Part shown: positions 1 to 8,428 of the stretch, piece by piece
How positions within the stretch are numbered: the stretch's first letter is position 1
How the letters are laid out: each line of letters begins with the position of its first letter
From: Brevirhabdus pacifica
Lineage (GTDB): Bacteria > Pseudomonadota > Alphaproteobacteria > Rhodobacterales > Rhodobacteraceae
NCBI RefSeq assembly: GCF_002797755.1
Contig: NZ_PGFI01000011.1
Location: 930,001-994,000 of the forward strand
Reading direction: 5' to 3'
DNA: 64,000 bases
The notes under the pieces: model-generated
The model's database searches: none
What the model saw: only the letters and a program-made list of their open reading frames with translations
What the model was told of the DNA's origin: nothing
Translations under genes and position numbers: made by a program

Positions 1-431
1 CCGATGATCTGCAACGCGTTGCGCACCACCTCGGCGGTGGGCACCACGGCACCGCCAAGAGTGCCGTCGGCCAGCCCCTCGCGCACCAGAAGGGCGGCGT
101 AGATATGCGGATCGCGGGCCTGTTTCGCGGCCTGATCAAGGGTGACGCCCTTGTGCTGGCGCAGCCGGTAATAGGCCTGCGCCATGTCGTCGGCATGGGG
201 CGAACTTGCCGGATCTTGGATGGCGATCCCGTCCCCGTCCTGCCCGTCGTAGCCATGGGCCTTCAGTTGGGCGCGAACCTCGTCGCCGTCGCCCACAAGG
301 ATAAGCCGCGCAAGGCCCAGACGACGCGCTTCCAGCGCCGCCTGGACGATGCGGGGATCCGCGCCTTCGCTAAGCGCGATCGTCCGGGACGATCGCGCCG
401 CGCTTTTCATCAGGCGTTCAGGCGGTAACAA
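1..431 (-). CDS. pta: Phosphate acetyltransferase (3' part cut by the window edge)
   Basis: Only the N-terminal ~143 codons lie in the window. The read contains RTIALSEGADPRIVQAALEA near the start and GGAVVPTAEVVRNALQIIG at the edge, both typical of phosphotransacetylases. It converts acetyl phosphate to acetyl-CoA in the cytoplasm and follows xsc by 10 nt, the usual xsc-pta pairing in sulfonate degraders, where it uses the acetyl phosphate made by Xsc. I chose the TTG at 431: AGGA inside the xsc stop (TAGGA) lies 8 nt upstream, and this adds a leader close to the family N-terminus. The ATG at 410 has no visible Shine-Dalgarno. Family call firm, start moderate. Confidence 0.9.
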   Translation of the reverse strand, partial: MLPPERLMKSAARSSRTIALSEGADPRIVQAALEARRLGLARLILVGDGDEVRAQLKAHGYDGQDGDGIAIQDPASSPHADDMAQAYYRLRQHKGVTLDQAAKQARDPHIYAALLVREGLADGTLGGAVVPTAEVVRNALQII

Positions 432-441
432 CCGGTGGGTC

Positions 442-2229
442 CTACTCTGCAGCGGTCGAAGAGGCCTTGCGCATGTCGTCGCGGTTGATGCCGGCCACCG
501 CGACAGGCTTCTTCATCGCGTCACGGCGGAAGGGCTCGCCCAGTTCCTGGTTCAGGATGATCTCGATGAAGGTGGTCTTGTTGTCCTTCATCTGCGCCTC
601 GATCGCCTTGTCGAGTGCGGCGCGCAGATCGTCCATCGAGGTCACGGCCACGCCTTCCAGCCCACAAGCCCGCGCGATACCGGCGTAGGAGACGTCCTGG
701 TCCAGCTCGGTGCCGACGAAATTGTCGTCATACCACAGGGTGGTGTTCCGCTTTTCGGCGCCCCACTGGTAGTTGCGGAAGATGACCATCGTGACCGCGG
801 GCCAGTCGCCGCGACCCACCGCCGTCATCTCGTTCATCGAGATGCCGAAGGCGCCGTCGCCGGCAAAACCCACCACGGGCACGTCGGGCTTGCCGATCTT
901 GGCACCGACGATGGCCGGGAAGCCATAACCGCAGGGGCCGAACAGGCCGGGGGCCAGATATTTGCGGCCCTCGGTGAACGACGGATAGGCGTTGCCGATG
1001 GCGCAGTTGTTGCCGATGTCCGAGCTGATGATCGCGTTCTCGGGCAGGGCGGACTGGATCGCGCGCCAGGCCATGCGGGGGCTCATGCGGTCGGGTTCAC
1101 GGTTGCGGGCCCGCTCGTTCCAGGTGGTGCCGGGATCGTCGTCCTCGTGGTCCATCGACGAAAGCTCCTGCAGCCAGCGGGACTTGGTCTGGGCGATGGT
1201 GTCCTCGCGCTCCTTGCGGCCCTGGTCGCCGGCGCCGTCCGCCAGCTTCTTCAGAAGCTGCTCGGCCACTTTCCTGGCGTCGCCGACGATGCCGACGGTG
1301 ACCTTCTTGGTCAGGCCGATACGGTCGGGGTTGATGTCGACCTGAATGACCTTTGCGTCCTGGGGCCAGTAATCGATGCCATAGCCGGGCAGGGTCGAGA
1401 AGGGGTTGAGACGGGTGCCCAGTGCCAGCACCACATCGGCCTTCGAGATCAGCTCCATTCCCGCCTTCGAGCCGTTGTAGCCCAAGGGGCCGGCGAAGAG
1501 CGGATGGTTGCCGGGGAAGGCGTCGTTGTGCTGATAGCCACAGCAGACCGGGGCCGACAGCGCCTCGGCCAGCTTGGCCGATGCGTCGATGCCGCCTGCC
1601 AGCACCACGCCCGCGCCGTTCAGGATGACGGGGAACTTGGCCTCGGACAGCAGCTTGGCGGCCTGGTCGATCGCCGTCTCACCGCCCGAAGGACGCTCGA
1701 ACTCGACGATCGCCGGCAGCTCGATGTCGATCACTTGGGTCCAGTAGTCGCGGGGGATGTTGATCTGCGCCGGGGCCGAGGCGCGCTTGGCCTGCTGGAT
1801 CACGCGGTTCAGAACCTCGGCAAGGCGCGAGGGGTCGCGAACCTCTTCCTGATAGGCGACCATGTCTTCGAAGAGCTTCATCTGCTCGACTTCCTGGAAA
1901 CCGCCCTGACCGATGGTCTTGTTGGCGGCCTGCGGCGTCACCAGCAGCAGCGGCGTGTGGTTCCAGTAGGCGGTCTTGACGGCGGTGACGAAGTTGGTGA
2001 TGCCGGGGCCGTTCTGGGCGATCATCATCGACATTTCGCCGGTGGCGCGGGTGAAGCCGTCGGCCATGTAGCCGGCGCTGCACTCATGGGCGCAATCCCA
2101 GAAGGTGATGCCGGCCTGGGGGAAAAGGTCCGACACCGGCATCATGGCAGAGCCGATGATGCCGAAGGCATGTTCGATGCCGTGCATCTGGAGGACTTTC
2201 ACAAAGGCTTCTTCGGTCGTCATTTTCAT
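442..2229 (-). CDS. xsc: Sulfoacetaldehyde acetyltransferase (ThDP-dependent)
   Basis: The 595-residue protein has the three-domain layout of thiamine-diphosphate enzymes: CAHECSAGYMADG with the ThDP-activating Glu49, and the ThDP/Mg motif starting GDG at 457-459. IGQGGFQEVEQ (106-116) is characteristic of Xsc rather than acetolactate synthase. Xsc splits sulfoacetaldehyde with phosphate into acetyl phosphate and sulfite. The ATG at 2229 has AAGGA 8 nt upstream; a second ATG follows two codons later. It lies between the CoA ligase (37 nt upstream) and pta, consistent with one sulfonate operon. Xsc serves several sulfonates (taurine, isethionate, sulfoacetate), so the substrate entering the pathway is told by the neighbours. 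Confidence 0.95.
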   Translation of the reverse strand: MKMTTEEAFVKVLQMHGIEHAFGIIGSAMMPVSDLFPQAGITFWDCAHECSAGYMADGFTRATGEMSMMIAQNGPGITNFVTAVKTAYWNHTPLLLVTPQAANKTIGQGGFQEVEQMKLFEDMVAYQEEVRDPSRLAEVLNRVIQQAKRASAPAQINIPRDYWTQVIDIELPAIVEFERPSGGETAIDQAAKLLSEAKFPVILNGAGVVLAGGIDASAKLAEALSAPVCCGYQHNDAFPGNHPLFAGPLGYNGSKAGMELISKADVVLALGTRLNPFSTLPGYGIDYWPQDAKVIQVDINPDRIGLTKKVTVGIVGDARKVAEQLLKKLADGAGDQGRKEREDTIAQTKSRWLQELSSMDHEDDDPGTTWNERARNREPDRMSPRMAWRAIQSALPENAIISSDIGNNCAIGNAYPSFTEGRKYLAPGLFGPCGYGFPAIVGAKIGKPDVPVVGFAGDGAFGISMNEMTAVGRGDWPAVTMVIFRNYQWGAEKRNTTLWYDDNFVGTELDQDVSYAGIARACGLEGVAVTSMDDLRAALDKAIEAQMKDNKTTFIEIILNQELGEPFRRDAMKKPVAVAGINRDDMRKASSTAAE

Positions 2230-2266
2230 CGGGATATTCCTTGGTAGCTCGGTTTTAGGGGACGGT

Positions 2267-3820
2267 TCAGGCGCTTTGGGCGACCTGGGTCATTGAGGCG
2301 AGTTTGAGACGTTGTATCTTGCCAGACGGACCTTTGGGAAGGTCATCCATGATGTGAATTTGGTCGGGACATTTGAAGGCGCCCAGACGCGCGCGGCACA
2401 GCTCGATCAGCTCTCCGGGGGCGACGGTGGAGCCTTCGCGCAGGCGCACGGCGGCCTCGACCCTTTCGCCGTAGCTTTGGCAGGGACGGGCGAAAGCTGC
2501 GGCCTCGACCACGTCGGCATGGGCATAAAGCGCCTCGTCGATCTCGCGCGGGGCGATATTCTCGCCCCCCTTGATTATCAACTCCTTCAGGCGGCCGGTG
2601 ATGAAGACATAGCCGTCTTCGTCGATGCGGCCCAGGTCGCCGGTGCGCAGCCAGCCGGTCGGCGTCAGGGCCTGGCCGGTGGCCTCCTCGTTCTTGAAAT
2701 ATGTGTGCATCACGTTGGGGCCGCGCACCGCGACCTCTCCCTCGACCCCGGGGCCGATGGGGCGCAGGCGCTCGTCCAGGATGGCGACCTCGTTGCCGTA
2801 GGCGATCCCCGGAGAGCCGATCTTGCGGAGGCCGGGGGGCAGGGGGTTCGACAGGATTTGCGCGGCAGTCTCGGTAAGACCCATCGTCTCGACGATCGGC
2901 ACCCCGAAGCGGGTCTCGAACCCGGTCTGGACCTCGGGCGCCAGCGCCGAGGAGGCCGAGCGGCCAAATCGCAGCCGGGCGCGCGCCTGGCCCGACGGAT
3001 CGTGGGGCCCGTGCAGCAGGTGCGAGATGATCGTCGGAACCACCGAGAACCAGGTCGCGCCCGTGCGCTCGACATCCTGCCAGAAACGGCTGGCCGAGAA
3101 GCGGGCGCACATGGCCACGGATCCGCCGGAAACCAGCGGCCCCATCACCGTCACGCAAAGCCCGTTGATATGATAGATCGGCAGCACGCAAAGCGCCCGG
3201 TCGTCGGCATCCAGCCGATGCGCGACCGTGGGCGTCCAGCCCCCGGCCAGCAGGCTGGCCTGGGTGTGGATCACGCCCTTGGGCCGGCCCGTGGTGCCCG
3301 AGGTATACATCAAAAGCGCGTGGTCATCGGGGGCAACCGGATGCAGCTTGGCCGCCGTCCCCGCGGGCCAGTCGATTGTGCCTGCGGTGCCGACGGGGAT
3401 CGCGGTGACCGTGTTGGCATGGGCCCGGCCCGCGTCGGTGAACAGGTCTTCCTGGCCTTCGGCAACGAAGGCGAACCGCGCCTCGGAATGGGAGAGGGCG
3501 TATCCCACGGCCTCGGCGCCGGCAACCAGGTTGATCGCCGTCATGCGGAAGCCGCCGTAAAGGGCGCCCATCAGGCACAGGACCGCCGGGCGGCCGTTGG
3601 GCATCATCAGGGCCACGCTTTCGCCCCGGGCCACGCCCAGCCCCGTCAGCCGGGCCGCGACGGCGCGGGCGCCCTCGCGCAGCTCGGCCCAGGTCAGGGG
3701 GGCCGCGTCGCTGCCGGGGAACAGGTGGCTGATCGCCTCGCCGCTCGTGTCGGCGCGGTAATCGACCCAGTCGCGCACCGTGCCTTCGGGCGGGGTGGCC
3801 TCGTCGAATTGGAACTGCAT
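2267..3820 (-). CDS. sauT: AMP-forming acyl-CoA ligase, probable sulfoacetate-CoA ligase
   Basis: This 517-residue class I adenylate-forming enzyme has the phosphate-binding loop YTSGTTGRPKG (about 168-178), the TGD motif near 393, GGENIAPREID in the C-terminal domain and the catalytic Lys in PSGKIQR (about 501). The family activates carboxylates to acyl-AMP and then acyl-CoA. Placed between sauS and xsc, it matches SauT, which makes sulfoacetyl-CoA in the Cupriavidus necator sulfoacetate pathway. GGAGG 7 nt before the ATG supports the start, and sauS ends 14 nt upstream. The family is certain; sulfoacetate as substrate is inferred from the neighbours, not from a specificity motif I can read. 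Confidence 0.8.
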   Translation of the reverse strand: MQFQFDEATPPEGTVRDWVDYRADTSGEAISHLFPGSDAAPLTWAELREGARAVAARLTGLGVARGESVALMMPNGRPAVLCLMGALYGGFRMTAINLVAGAEAVGYALSHSEARFAFVAEGQEDLFTDAGRAHANTVTAIPVGTAGTIDWPAGTAAKLHPVAPDDHALLMYTSGTTGRPKGVIHTQASLLAGGWTPTVAHRLDADDRALCVLPIYHINGLCVTVMGPLVSGGSVAMCARFSASRFWQDVERTGATWFSVVPTIISHLLHGPHDPSGQARARLRFGRSASSALAPEVQTGFETRFGVPIVETMGLTETAAQILSNPLPPGLRKIGSPGIAYGNEVAILDERLRPIGPGVEGEVAVRGPNVMHTYFKNEEATGQALTPTGWLRTGDLGRIDEDGYVFITGRLKELIIKGGENIAPREIDEALYAHADVVEAAAFARPCQSYGERVEAAVRLREGSTVAPGELIELCRARLGAFKCPDQIHIMDDLPKGPSGKIQRLKLASMTQVAQSA

Positions 3821-3834
3821 CTCGGGCCCTCCGA

Positions 3835-5244
3835 TCAGCCGCGGGTCTGCGCGAAATAGGTGCCGAAGATGTCCTCCACCGTGGGTTCGACGGGCGGAAT
3901 TTCACGAACGATCTTGGTGGTCTGGATGAAATGCTTCCAGTGTAGGTTGTCGTCGATCGAGTTGCCGCCCCAGCTTCCGCAACCCATCGAAAGCGAGAAG
4001 GGCATGCCGTTGTTGAACGACCCACCCGTCGCGAAGCAATGGGCCTGGTTGACGATGACCCGGCAGGTGGGGACCGTTTCGCCCAAGCGCCGAGCGCGGG
4101 CGTCATCGGCGCTGTGCAGACCGATCGAGTGGCCGGCGCCCTGGTGTTCGAGAACGCGGGAGGCGATTTCGGCGGCATCGTCGAAATCCCGGGCCCGGTA
4201 GATCGCCGCGATGCGCGACAGCTTCTCGCCCGACAGCGGGTGGCCCGGGCCGATGCCCATGGTCTCGACCAGAAGGAACCGCGTGCCCTGAGGCACCTTG
4301 TCGGCCATGTCCAGCGCGCCCAGCATCACGTCGGCGTCCTGGGCCATGACCTGGCGGTTGAGCTTGCCGTCGACCCACAGCCGGTCGGTGACCTCGGAGG
4401 CGCGTTCCTCGGGGATGAGGGCGCCGCCCTGGCGGGCGATCTCGGCGATGAAATCATCATAGATAGCATCGACCACGACCAGCGCGTTCTCGGACGAGCA
4501 GGAGGTGGCGTTGTCAAATGTCTTGGAGGCCGCGATCTTCTCGGCGGCGGCGGCCAGGTCGGCGGTCTCGTCCACGATCACGGTCACGTTGCCAGCGCCG
4601 ACGCCGATGGCGGGGGTGCCGCTGGTATAGGCGCGGCGGACGTTGTCCTGGCTCCCGGTCACGATCACCAGGTCCGAAGCCTCGAGCAGGCGCTGGGTCT
4701 TTGCTTTGGAGCCGGGGGGCGGCAACATCTGGACCAGGTCGTGGTTGAGGCCGATCTTGTCGAACTCGTCATGGATGTGGCCCAGCAGCGCCTCGCAGCT
4801 TGGCACGCCCTTGGGCGAGGGCGACAGGATGATCGCGTTGCCGCCCTTCAGGGCGTTGATGATGTTGTTGGCGGGCGTCGCCACCGGGTTGGTCGAGGGC
4901 ACGACCGCGCCGATCACGCCGATGGGCCGGGCAATCTCGGTAATGCCCTTCTCGGGGTCCTCGCGCACCACGCCGAAGGTGCGGGCCTCCTGAAGATCGC
5001 GCATCAGGCCAAGGGTCTTGCGGTGGTTCTTGGTGATCTTGTCGGCGACGTTGCCGATGCCGGTCGTCTGGACCGCAAGCTCGGCCATCTGGCGGTTGCG
5101 CTCGGGCTCCATGATCGCCCAGGCCGCGGCGAGAGCGGCCTTGTCGTAGAGCTCCTGGGAGCCGTGGGCCTCGTAATCGGCCTGGGCCGCGCGGGCTTTG
5201 GCAACGATTTCATCGACTAGCAGAATCTCGTCCTGAGCGGTCAT
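3835..5244 (-). CDS. sauS: CoA-acylating sulfoacetaldehyde dehydrogenase
   Basis: An aldehyde dehydrogenase of about 470 residues of the CoA-acylating type. The catalytic Cys is in NATSCSSENALVV (Cys253 counted from the ATG at 5256), and the cofactor region includes VIGAVVPSTNPVATPANNII. Next to the CoA ligase and xsc it fits SauS, which reduces sulfoacetyl-CoA to sulfoacetaldehyde. Two ATGs compete: 5256 has no Shine-Dalgarno, while 5244 follows a GGATGGA stretch, so I use 5244. It is separated from the upstream receptor gene by a strong hairpin. Acylating dehydrogenases of this class also act on acetaldehyde or longer aldehydes, so the substrate rests on context. Confidence 0.82.
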   Translation of the reverse strand: MTAQDEILLVDEIVAKARAAQADYEAHGSQELYDKAALAAAWAIMEPERNRQMAELAVQTTGIGNVADKITKNHRKTLGLMRDLQEARTFGVVREDPEKGITEIARPIGVIGAVVPSTNPVATPANNIINALKGGNAIILSPSPKGVPSCEALLGHIHDEFDKIGLNHDLVQMLPPPGSKAKTQRLLEASDLVIVTGSQDNVRRAYTSGTPAIGVGAGNVTVIVDETADLAAAAEKIAASKTFDNATSCSSENALVVVDAIYDDFIAEIARQGGALIPEERASEVTDRLWVDGKLNRQVMAQDADVMLGALDMADKVPQGTRFLLVETMGIGPGHPLSGEKLSRIAAIYRARDFDDAAEIASRVLEHQGAGHSIGLHSADDARARRLGETVPTCRVIVNQAHCFATGGSFNNGMPFSLSMGCGSWGGNSIDDNLHWKHFIQTTKIVREIPPVEPTVEDIFGTYFAQTRG

Positions 5245-5284
5245 TTTTCCATCCATTCGGCTGAGTAGAGGAGGGGGAGAGAGA

Positions 5285-5313
5285 GGGCCGGGCGACGCGG
5301 TGCCGCCCGGCCC
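5285..5313 (-). terminator. Intercistronic hairpin between receptor gene and sauS
   Basis: A perfect 10-bp G+C stem (arms 5285-5294 and 5304-5313, 9-nt loop) sits between the stop of the TctC-type gene and sauS. There is no T-tract, so it is more likely a partial terminator or mRNA stabiliser than a full stop. Such hairpins often follow abundant periplasmic receptor genes. Confidence 0.5.
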
Positions 5314-5325
5314 CGAAGGGTCGGA

Positions 5326-6288
5326 TCAGAGGCCGGCCAGAAGCTCCTTGAGCGTTTCCTGGCGCTTGGCCCACATGGCCTGAACCTCTTCGCGGTTCAT
5401 GACTTTCATGGGCGAGCCGCCGTCCTTCATCTTCTTGGCGATGCGGTCGTTCTTGAACATCTCGGGGACCAAGGCGGCCAGCTTGTCGATGGCTTCCTGC
5501 GGGGTACCCTTGGGCACCATCACGCCGCGGAAGTTGACCGAGGCGTCGTCCACGTCCAGCCCCTGTTCCTTCATGGTGGGCACGTCGGGCAGGAACTCGC
5601 TGCGCTCCAGGTCGGCGACGCCAAGGATCTTGATGTTGCCGGCCTCGGCCGCGCGGAAGGCGTCGGACAGGTTGTTGACGCCGCCCATCACGTCGCCGCC
5701 GATCACGGCCTTCATGGCCCCGGCACCGCCCGCGTTGTTGGGAATGTAGGCCATCTTCACGTCAGCGGCCTTCTCGATCTGAAGGGCCGCGATGTGGTGA
5801 CCGACGAAAAGACCCGCGCCGGAATAGGTGAACTTGCCTGGGTTTTCCTTGGCAAAGTCGATCACGTCCTGCATCGAGTTGAATTCGCTGTCGGCCTTGA
5901 CCACGAAGACGGCCGGATCGGCGCCCCAGTTGGCGATGGGCTCGAAGCTGTCGGCGTCATATTGGACACCGCCCTGGATCGACTGGGCGATGAAGTGGGG
6001 CACGTTGTAGGCGCCAAGGGTGTAGCCGTCGGCCTCGGCCTGGGTGGCCAGCCAGTTCCAGCCCACGCGCCCGCCGGCGCCCGGCTTGTTGATGATGGCA
6101 ATCGGCACGCCAAGCGCATCATCGTTGCCCGCGGTCATGGTGACGATGCGGGCCTGGAAATCGGTGGCGCCGCCGGCGCCGTAGGACACCATCATCATGA
6201 TGGGCCGGTCGGGGTAGCCTTCGGCCTGGGCCGCGCCGCCCGCAAGGGTGGCGGTGGTGAGTGCCAGTGCGGCAAGAAGTTTCTTCAT
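5326..6288 (-). CDS. TctC/Bug-type periplasmic substrate-binding protein of a TTT transporter
   Basis: The 320-residue protein has a Sec signal peptide (MKKLLAALALTTATLAGGAAQA) followed by YPDRPIMMMVSYGAGGATD, the usual start of Bug/TctC receptors, and YSGAGLFVGHHIAA in the middle. It binds a carboxylate in the periplasm and delivers it to TctA/TctB. As the first soluble component before sauS/sauT/xsc, its likely ligand is sulfoacetate. The ATG at 6288 has GGGAGG 7 nt upstream; a TTG two codons earlier is worse placed. Receptors of this family cannot be assigned a ligand from sequence alone. Confidence 0.88.
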   Translation of the reverse strand: MKKLLAALALTTATLAGGAAQAEGYPDRPIMMMVSYGAGGATDFQARIVTMTAGNDDALGVPIAIINKPGAGGRVGWNWLATQAEADGYTLGAYNVPHFIAQSIQGGVQYDADSFEPIANWGADPAVFVVKADSEFNSMQDVIDFAKENPGKFTYSGAGLFVGHHIAALQIEKAADVKMAYIPNNAGGAGAMKAVIGGDVMGGVNNLSDAFRAAEAGNIKILGVADLERSEFLPDVPTMKEQGLDVDDASVNFRGVMVPKGTPQEAIDKLAALVPEMFKNDRIAKKMKDGGSPMKVMNREEVQAMWAKRQETLKELLAGL

Positions 6289-6349
6289 TTTCAATCCTCC
6301 CTGAATTGATGTGGTCCGGTTCGTTGACCGGGATGTCCGACGCGGCGCG

Positions 6350-6805
6350 TCAGAACAGGATCTCCCGCGGGGTATAGGCCTTCAGCAGAAGGGCGAAGAG
6401 ACCATACATGACGGCCATGTACCCGGCCGTGATGATCGCGCGCTTGACCCAGGTCGAGGGCTGCCCGTGGGGGGCCGGGTCGTAAAGCGACAGAAGAACG
6501 AAGAAGGTGATCGTGGTGGCGGTGTAGAAACCCAGCGCCTGCGCCGCCCAGAAGATGTAGATGCCGGCGACGATCAGCCCGGGCAACAGGTTGCGCACCA
6601 GCTCGGCCGAAAGGCCCGTGCCGACCCGCGACTTGCCCAGGACCGCCTTGCCGAAGGTCCAGGCCGCCAAGGCCACGAATGCGGCCGAGATCAGCCGCGG
6701 GAACAGGAAGGCGCCCGCCGGCTCGCGGGTGAAGCTGATCCAGGCCACCCAGATGCCCACGGCCAGGATCAGCCCCGAGGGCAGGATATGCTGTATACGG
6801 CTCAT
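6350..6805 (-). CDS. TctB-family small membrane subunit of a TTT transporter
   Basis: A 151-residue protein starting MSRIQHILPSGLILAVGIWV with about four hydrophobic segments, the size and layout of TctB. Its ATG (6805-6803) overlaps the tctA stop (6804-6802) as ATGA, which fixes the start and suggests translational coupling. TctB is the poorly conserved partner of TctA and is recognised mainly by position and topology. The conserved arrangement receptor/TctB/TctA is complete here. Function in sulfoacetate uptake is inferred from the operon. Confidence 0.85.
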   Translation of the reverse strand: MSRIQHILPSGLILAVGIWVAWISFTREPAGAFLFPRLISAAFVALAAWTFGKAVLGKSRVGTGLSAELVRNLLPGLIVAGIYIFWAAQALGFYTATTITFFVLLSLYDPAPHGQPSTWVKRAIITAGYMAVMYGLFALLLKAYTPREILF

Positions 6806-8313
6806 GCCAGGGCCTCCGTCTGTTGCATCTGACGCCGGGCGCGCAGTTCCATGAAGGCGGAATAGGCCACCGACAGCACCACGATAGCGATCAGGACAAT
6901 GTTGAGCGTGCCGGTGAAGAAATAGCCCATGCGCCCGTCGCCTGCGTCGGCGATCATCGTGCCCTGGATGAAGTTGGCCTCGGCGATGGGGCCCAGGATC
7001 AGGCCCAGCACCAGCGGCGCCGCCGAATAGCCGAACTTTTCCAGAAAGAACATCATGATGCCCAGCGAGGCCATGACATAGACATCGCCCATCGAGCTTT
7101 GCACCGAGTAGGAGCCATAGACCGCAAGGCCCAGCACGATGGCGGCCATCACCGATTGCGGCACCTGCGCCACCCGGGCGGCAAGCCCGGCCACGTAAAG
7201 ACCGAAGATGCACATCAGGATCTGGCCCACCAGCATCGAGTTGATGAAGGTCCAGGCCACATCGGGATAGTTGTCGAAGAGGTCCGAGCCGGGGAAGATC
7301 CCGTGGATCAGAAGGCCCCCCAGCAGAACGGCGGCGGTGGGGCTGCCGGGGATCGACAGGGTCAGCAGCGGCACCAGCGAGGGGCCGACCATGGCGTTGT
7401 TGGCGGCCTCGGCGGCGATCACGCCCTCGGAATGGCCGGTGCCGAACTTCTCGGGGGTCGAGGACATCTTGCGGCTTTGGTCATAGGCGACAAGGCCCGC
7501 GATCTGGCCGCCGACACCCGGGATCAACCCGATGAACGAGCCGGTGACCGTGCCGATGACCAGCGCGCGCGATTTCGAGAAAAGCTCGACCACCGCCTCG
7601 CGCAGGGGGCTTTTCTGGACATGGATCACCTCGACATTGGGATCGTTGCGGCCCTTGGCGAACATGTTCAGGACCTGCGGGATGGCAAAGATGCCGATCA
7701 GCGCGGCGATGATGTTGACGCCGCCGCCCAGGGCCGGGTGGAAGATGAAACGCTGGGCGCCCATGATGTCGTCGAAACCGATCGTCGCCAGCCACATCCC
7801 GATGCAGCCCGACAGCAATCCCTTCACGACCGAGCGCGATTCCAGCGAGCCGATGATCGTGACACCCAGGATCGCCAGCCAGAACAGGTGCGAGGGGCCG
7901 AAGGCCAGCGCCCATTGCGACAGGACCGGCGTCAGGAAGATCAGCAGCAGCACGCCGATCACCCCTCCCACGGCCGAGGCCAGGAACGACAGTTGCAGGG
8001 CGCGCGCGCCCTTGCCACGGCGGGCCATCTCGTGGCCGTCGAGGGTGGTGGCGATGTTGGCGGGGGCGCCGGGGATCTTGAGCAGGATCGCACTGACCGC
8101 GCCGCCGGCCACGGTCGAGGTATAGGCCGCCCCAAGCAGGATCAGACCCTGCGCGGCCTCAAGCTGGAACGTGAAAGGGATCAGGAGCGCCACCGCCATT
8201 GTTGGCGACAGACCCGGGGTCGCGCCAAGGATAAGCCCCCCGACCGTCCCGATCAGCAACAGCATGAAAGACATCGGCGCGAAGACGTCGCCGAAATAAT
8301 AGATGAACTCCAA
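6802..8313 (-). CDS. TctA-family large membrane subunit of a TTT transporter
   Basis: A polytopic protein of 503 residues beginning (M)EFIYYFGDVFAPMSFMLLLI, with GLILGATPGLSPTMAVALLIPFTF, the conserved TctA Gly/Pro signature, and its repeat GLIPGVGGQIAG in the second half. It forms the permease core of tripartite tricarboxylate-type secondary transporters. I chose TTG at 8313 because AGGGAGGA lies 6 nt upstream and the length then fits the family; an in-frame start at 8391 would add 26 residues overlapping the control region. First gene of the minus-strand operon. Confidence 0.88.
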   Translation of the reverse strand: MEFIYYFGDVFAPMSFMLLLIGTVGGLILGATPGLSPTMAVALLIPFTFQLEAAQGLILLGAAYTSTVAGGAVSAILLKIPGAPANIATTLDGHEMARRGKGARALQLSFLASAVGGVIGVLLLIFLTPVLSQWALAFGPSHLFWLAILGVTIIGSLESRSVVKGLLSGCIGMWLATIGFDDIMGAQRFIFHPALGGGVNIIAALIGIFAIPQVLNMFAKGRNDPNVEVIHVQKSPLREAVVELFSKSRALVIGTVTGSFIGLIPGVGGQIAGLVAYDQSRKMSSTPEKFGTGHSEGVIAAEAANNAMVGPSLVPLLTLSIPGSPTAAVLLGGLLIHGIFPGSDLFDNYPDVAWTFINSMLVGQILMCIFGLYVAGLAARVAQVPQSVMAAIVLGLAVYGSYSVQSSMGDVYVMASLGIMMFFLEKFGYSAAPLVLGLILGPIAEANFIQGTMIADAGDGRMGYFFTGTLNIVLIAIVVLSVAYSAFMELRARRQMQQTEALA

Positions 8314-8372
8314 GGCGTTCCTCCCTGAGCGCCGGGCGCTCTCCTTGACTTGGACTTGGCCAGAGGCTACGG

Positions 8373-8402
8373 AATGAAAATAGTTTTGCAAAGGTTTTCA
8401 TT
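8373..8402. promoter_or_regulatory. Candidate LacI-family operator
   Basis: In the 115-bp gap between divergent tctA and the LacI gene lies an A+T-rich island in otherwise G+C-rich DNA. Perfect arms AATGAAAA (8373-8380) and TTTTCATT (8395-8402) flank a second palindrome, TTTGCAAA (8385-8392), whose centre is one base off. Either could be bound by the divergent LacI-type regulator. Assignment is inferred from symmetry and position. Confidence 0.5.
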
Positions 8403-8428
8403 GTCGCCTTTGTCGCAGCGGGAAAGCC

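Noticed and set aside
349-2247. A 632-codon open frame on the plus strand opposite xsc.
   Set aside because: It is the high-G+C mirror of xsc, has no domain or start signal, and its Arg/Gly/His-rich composition is typical of shadow frames.
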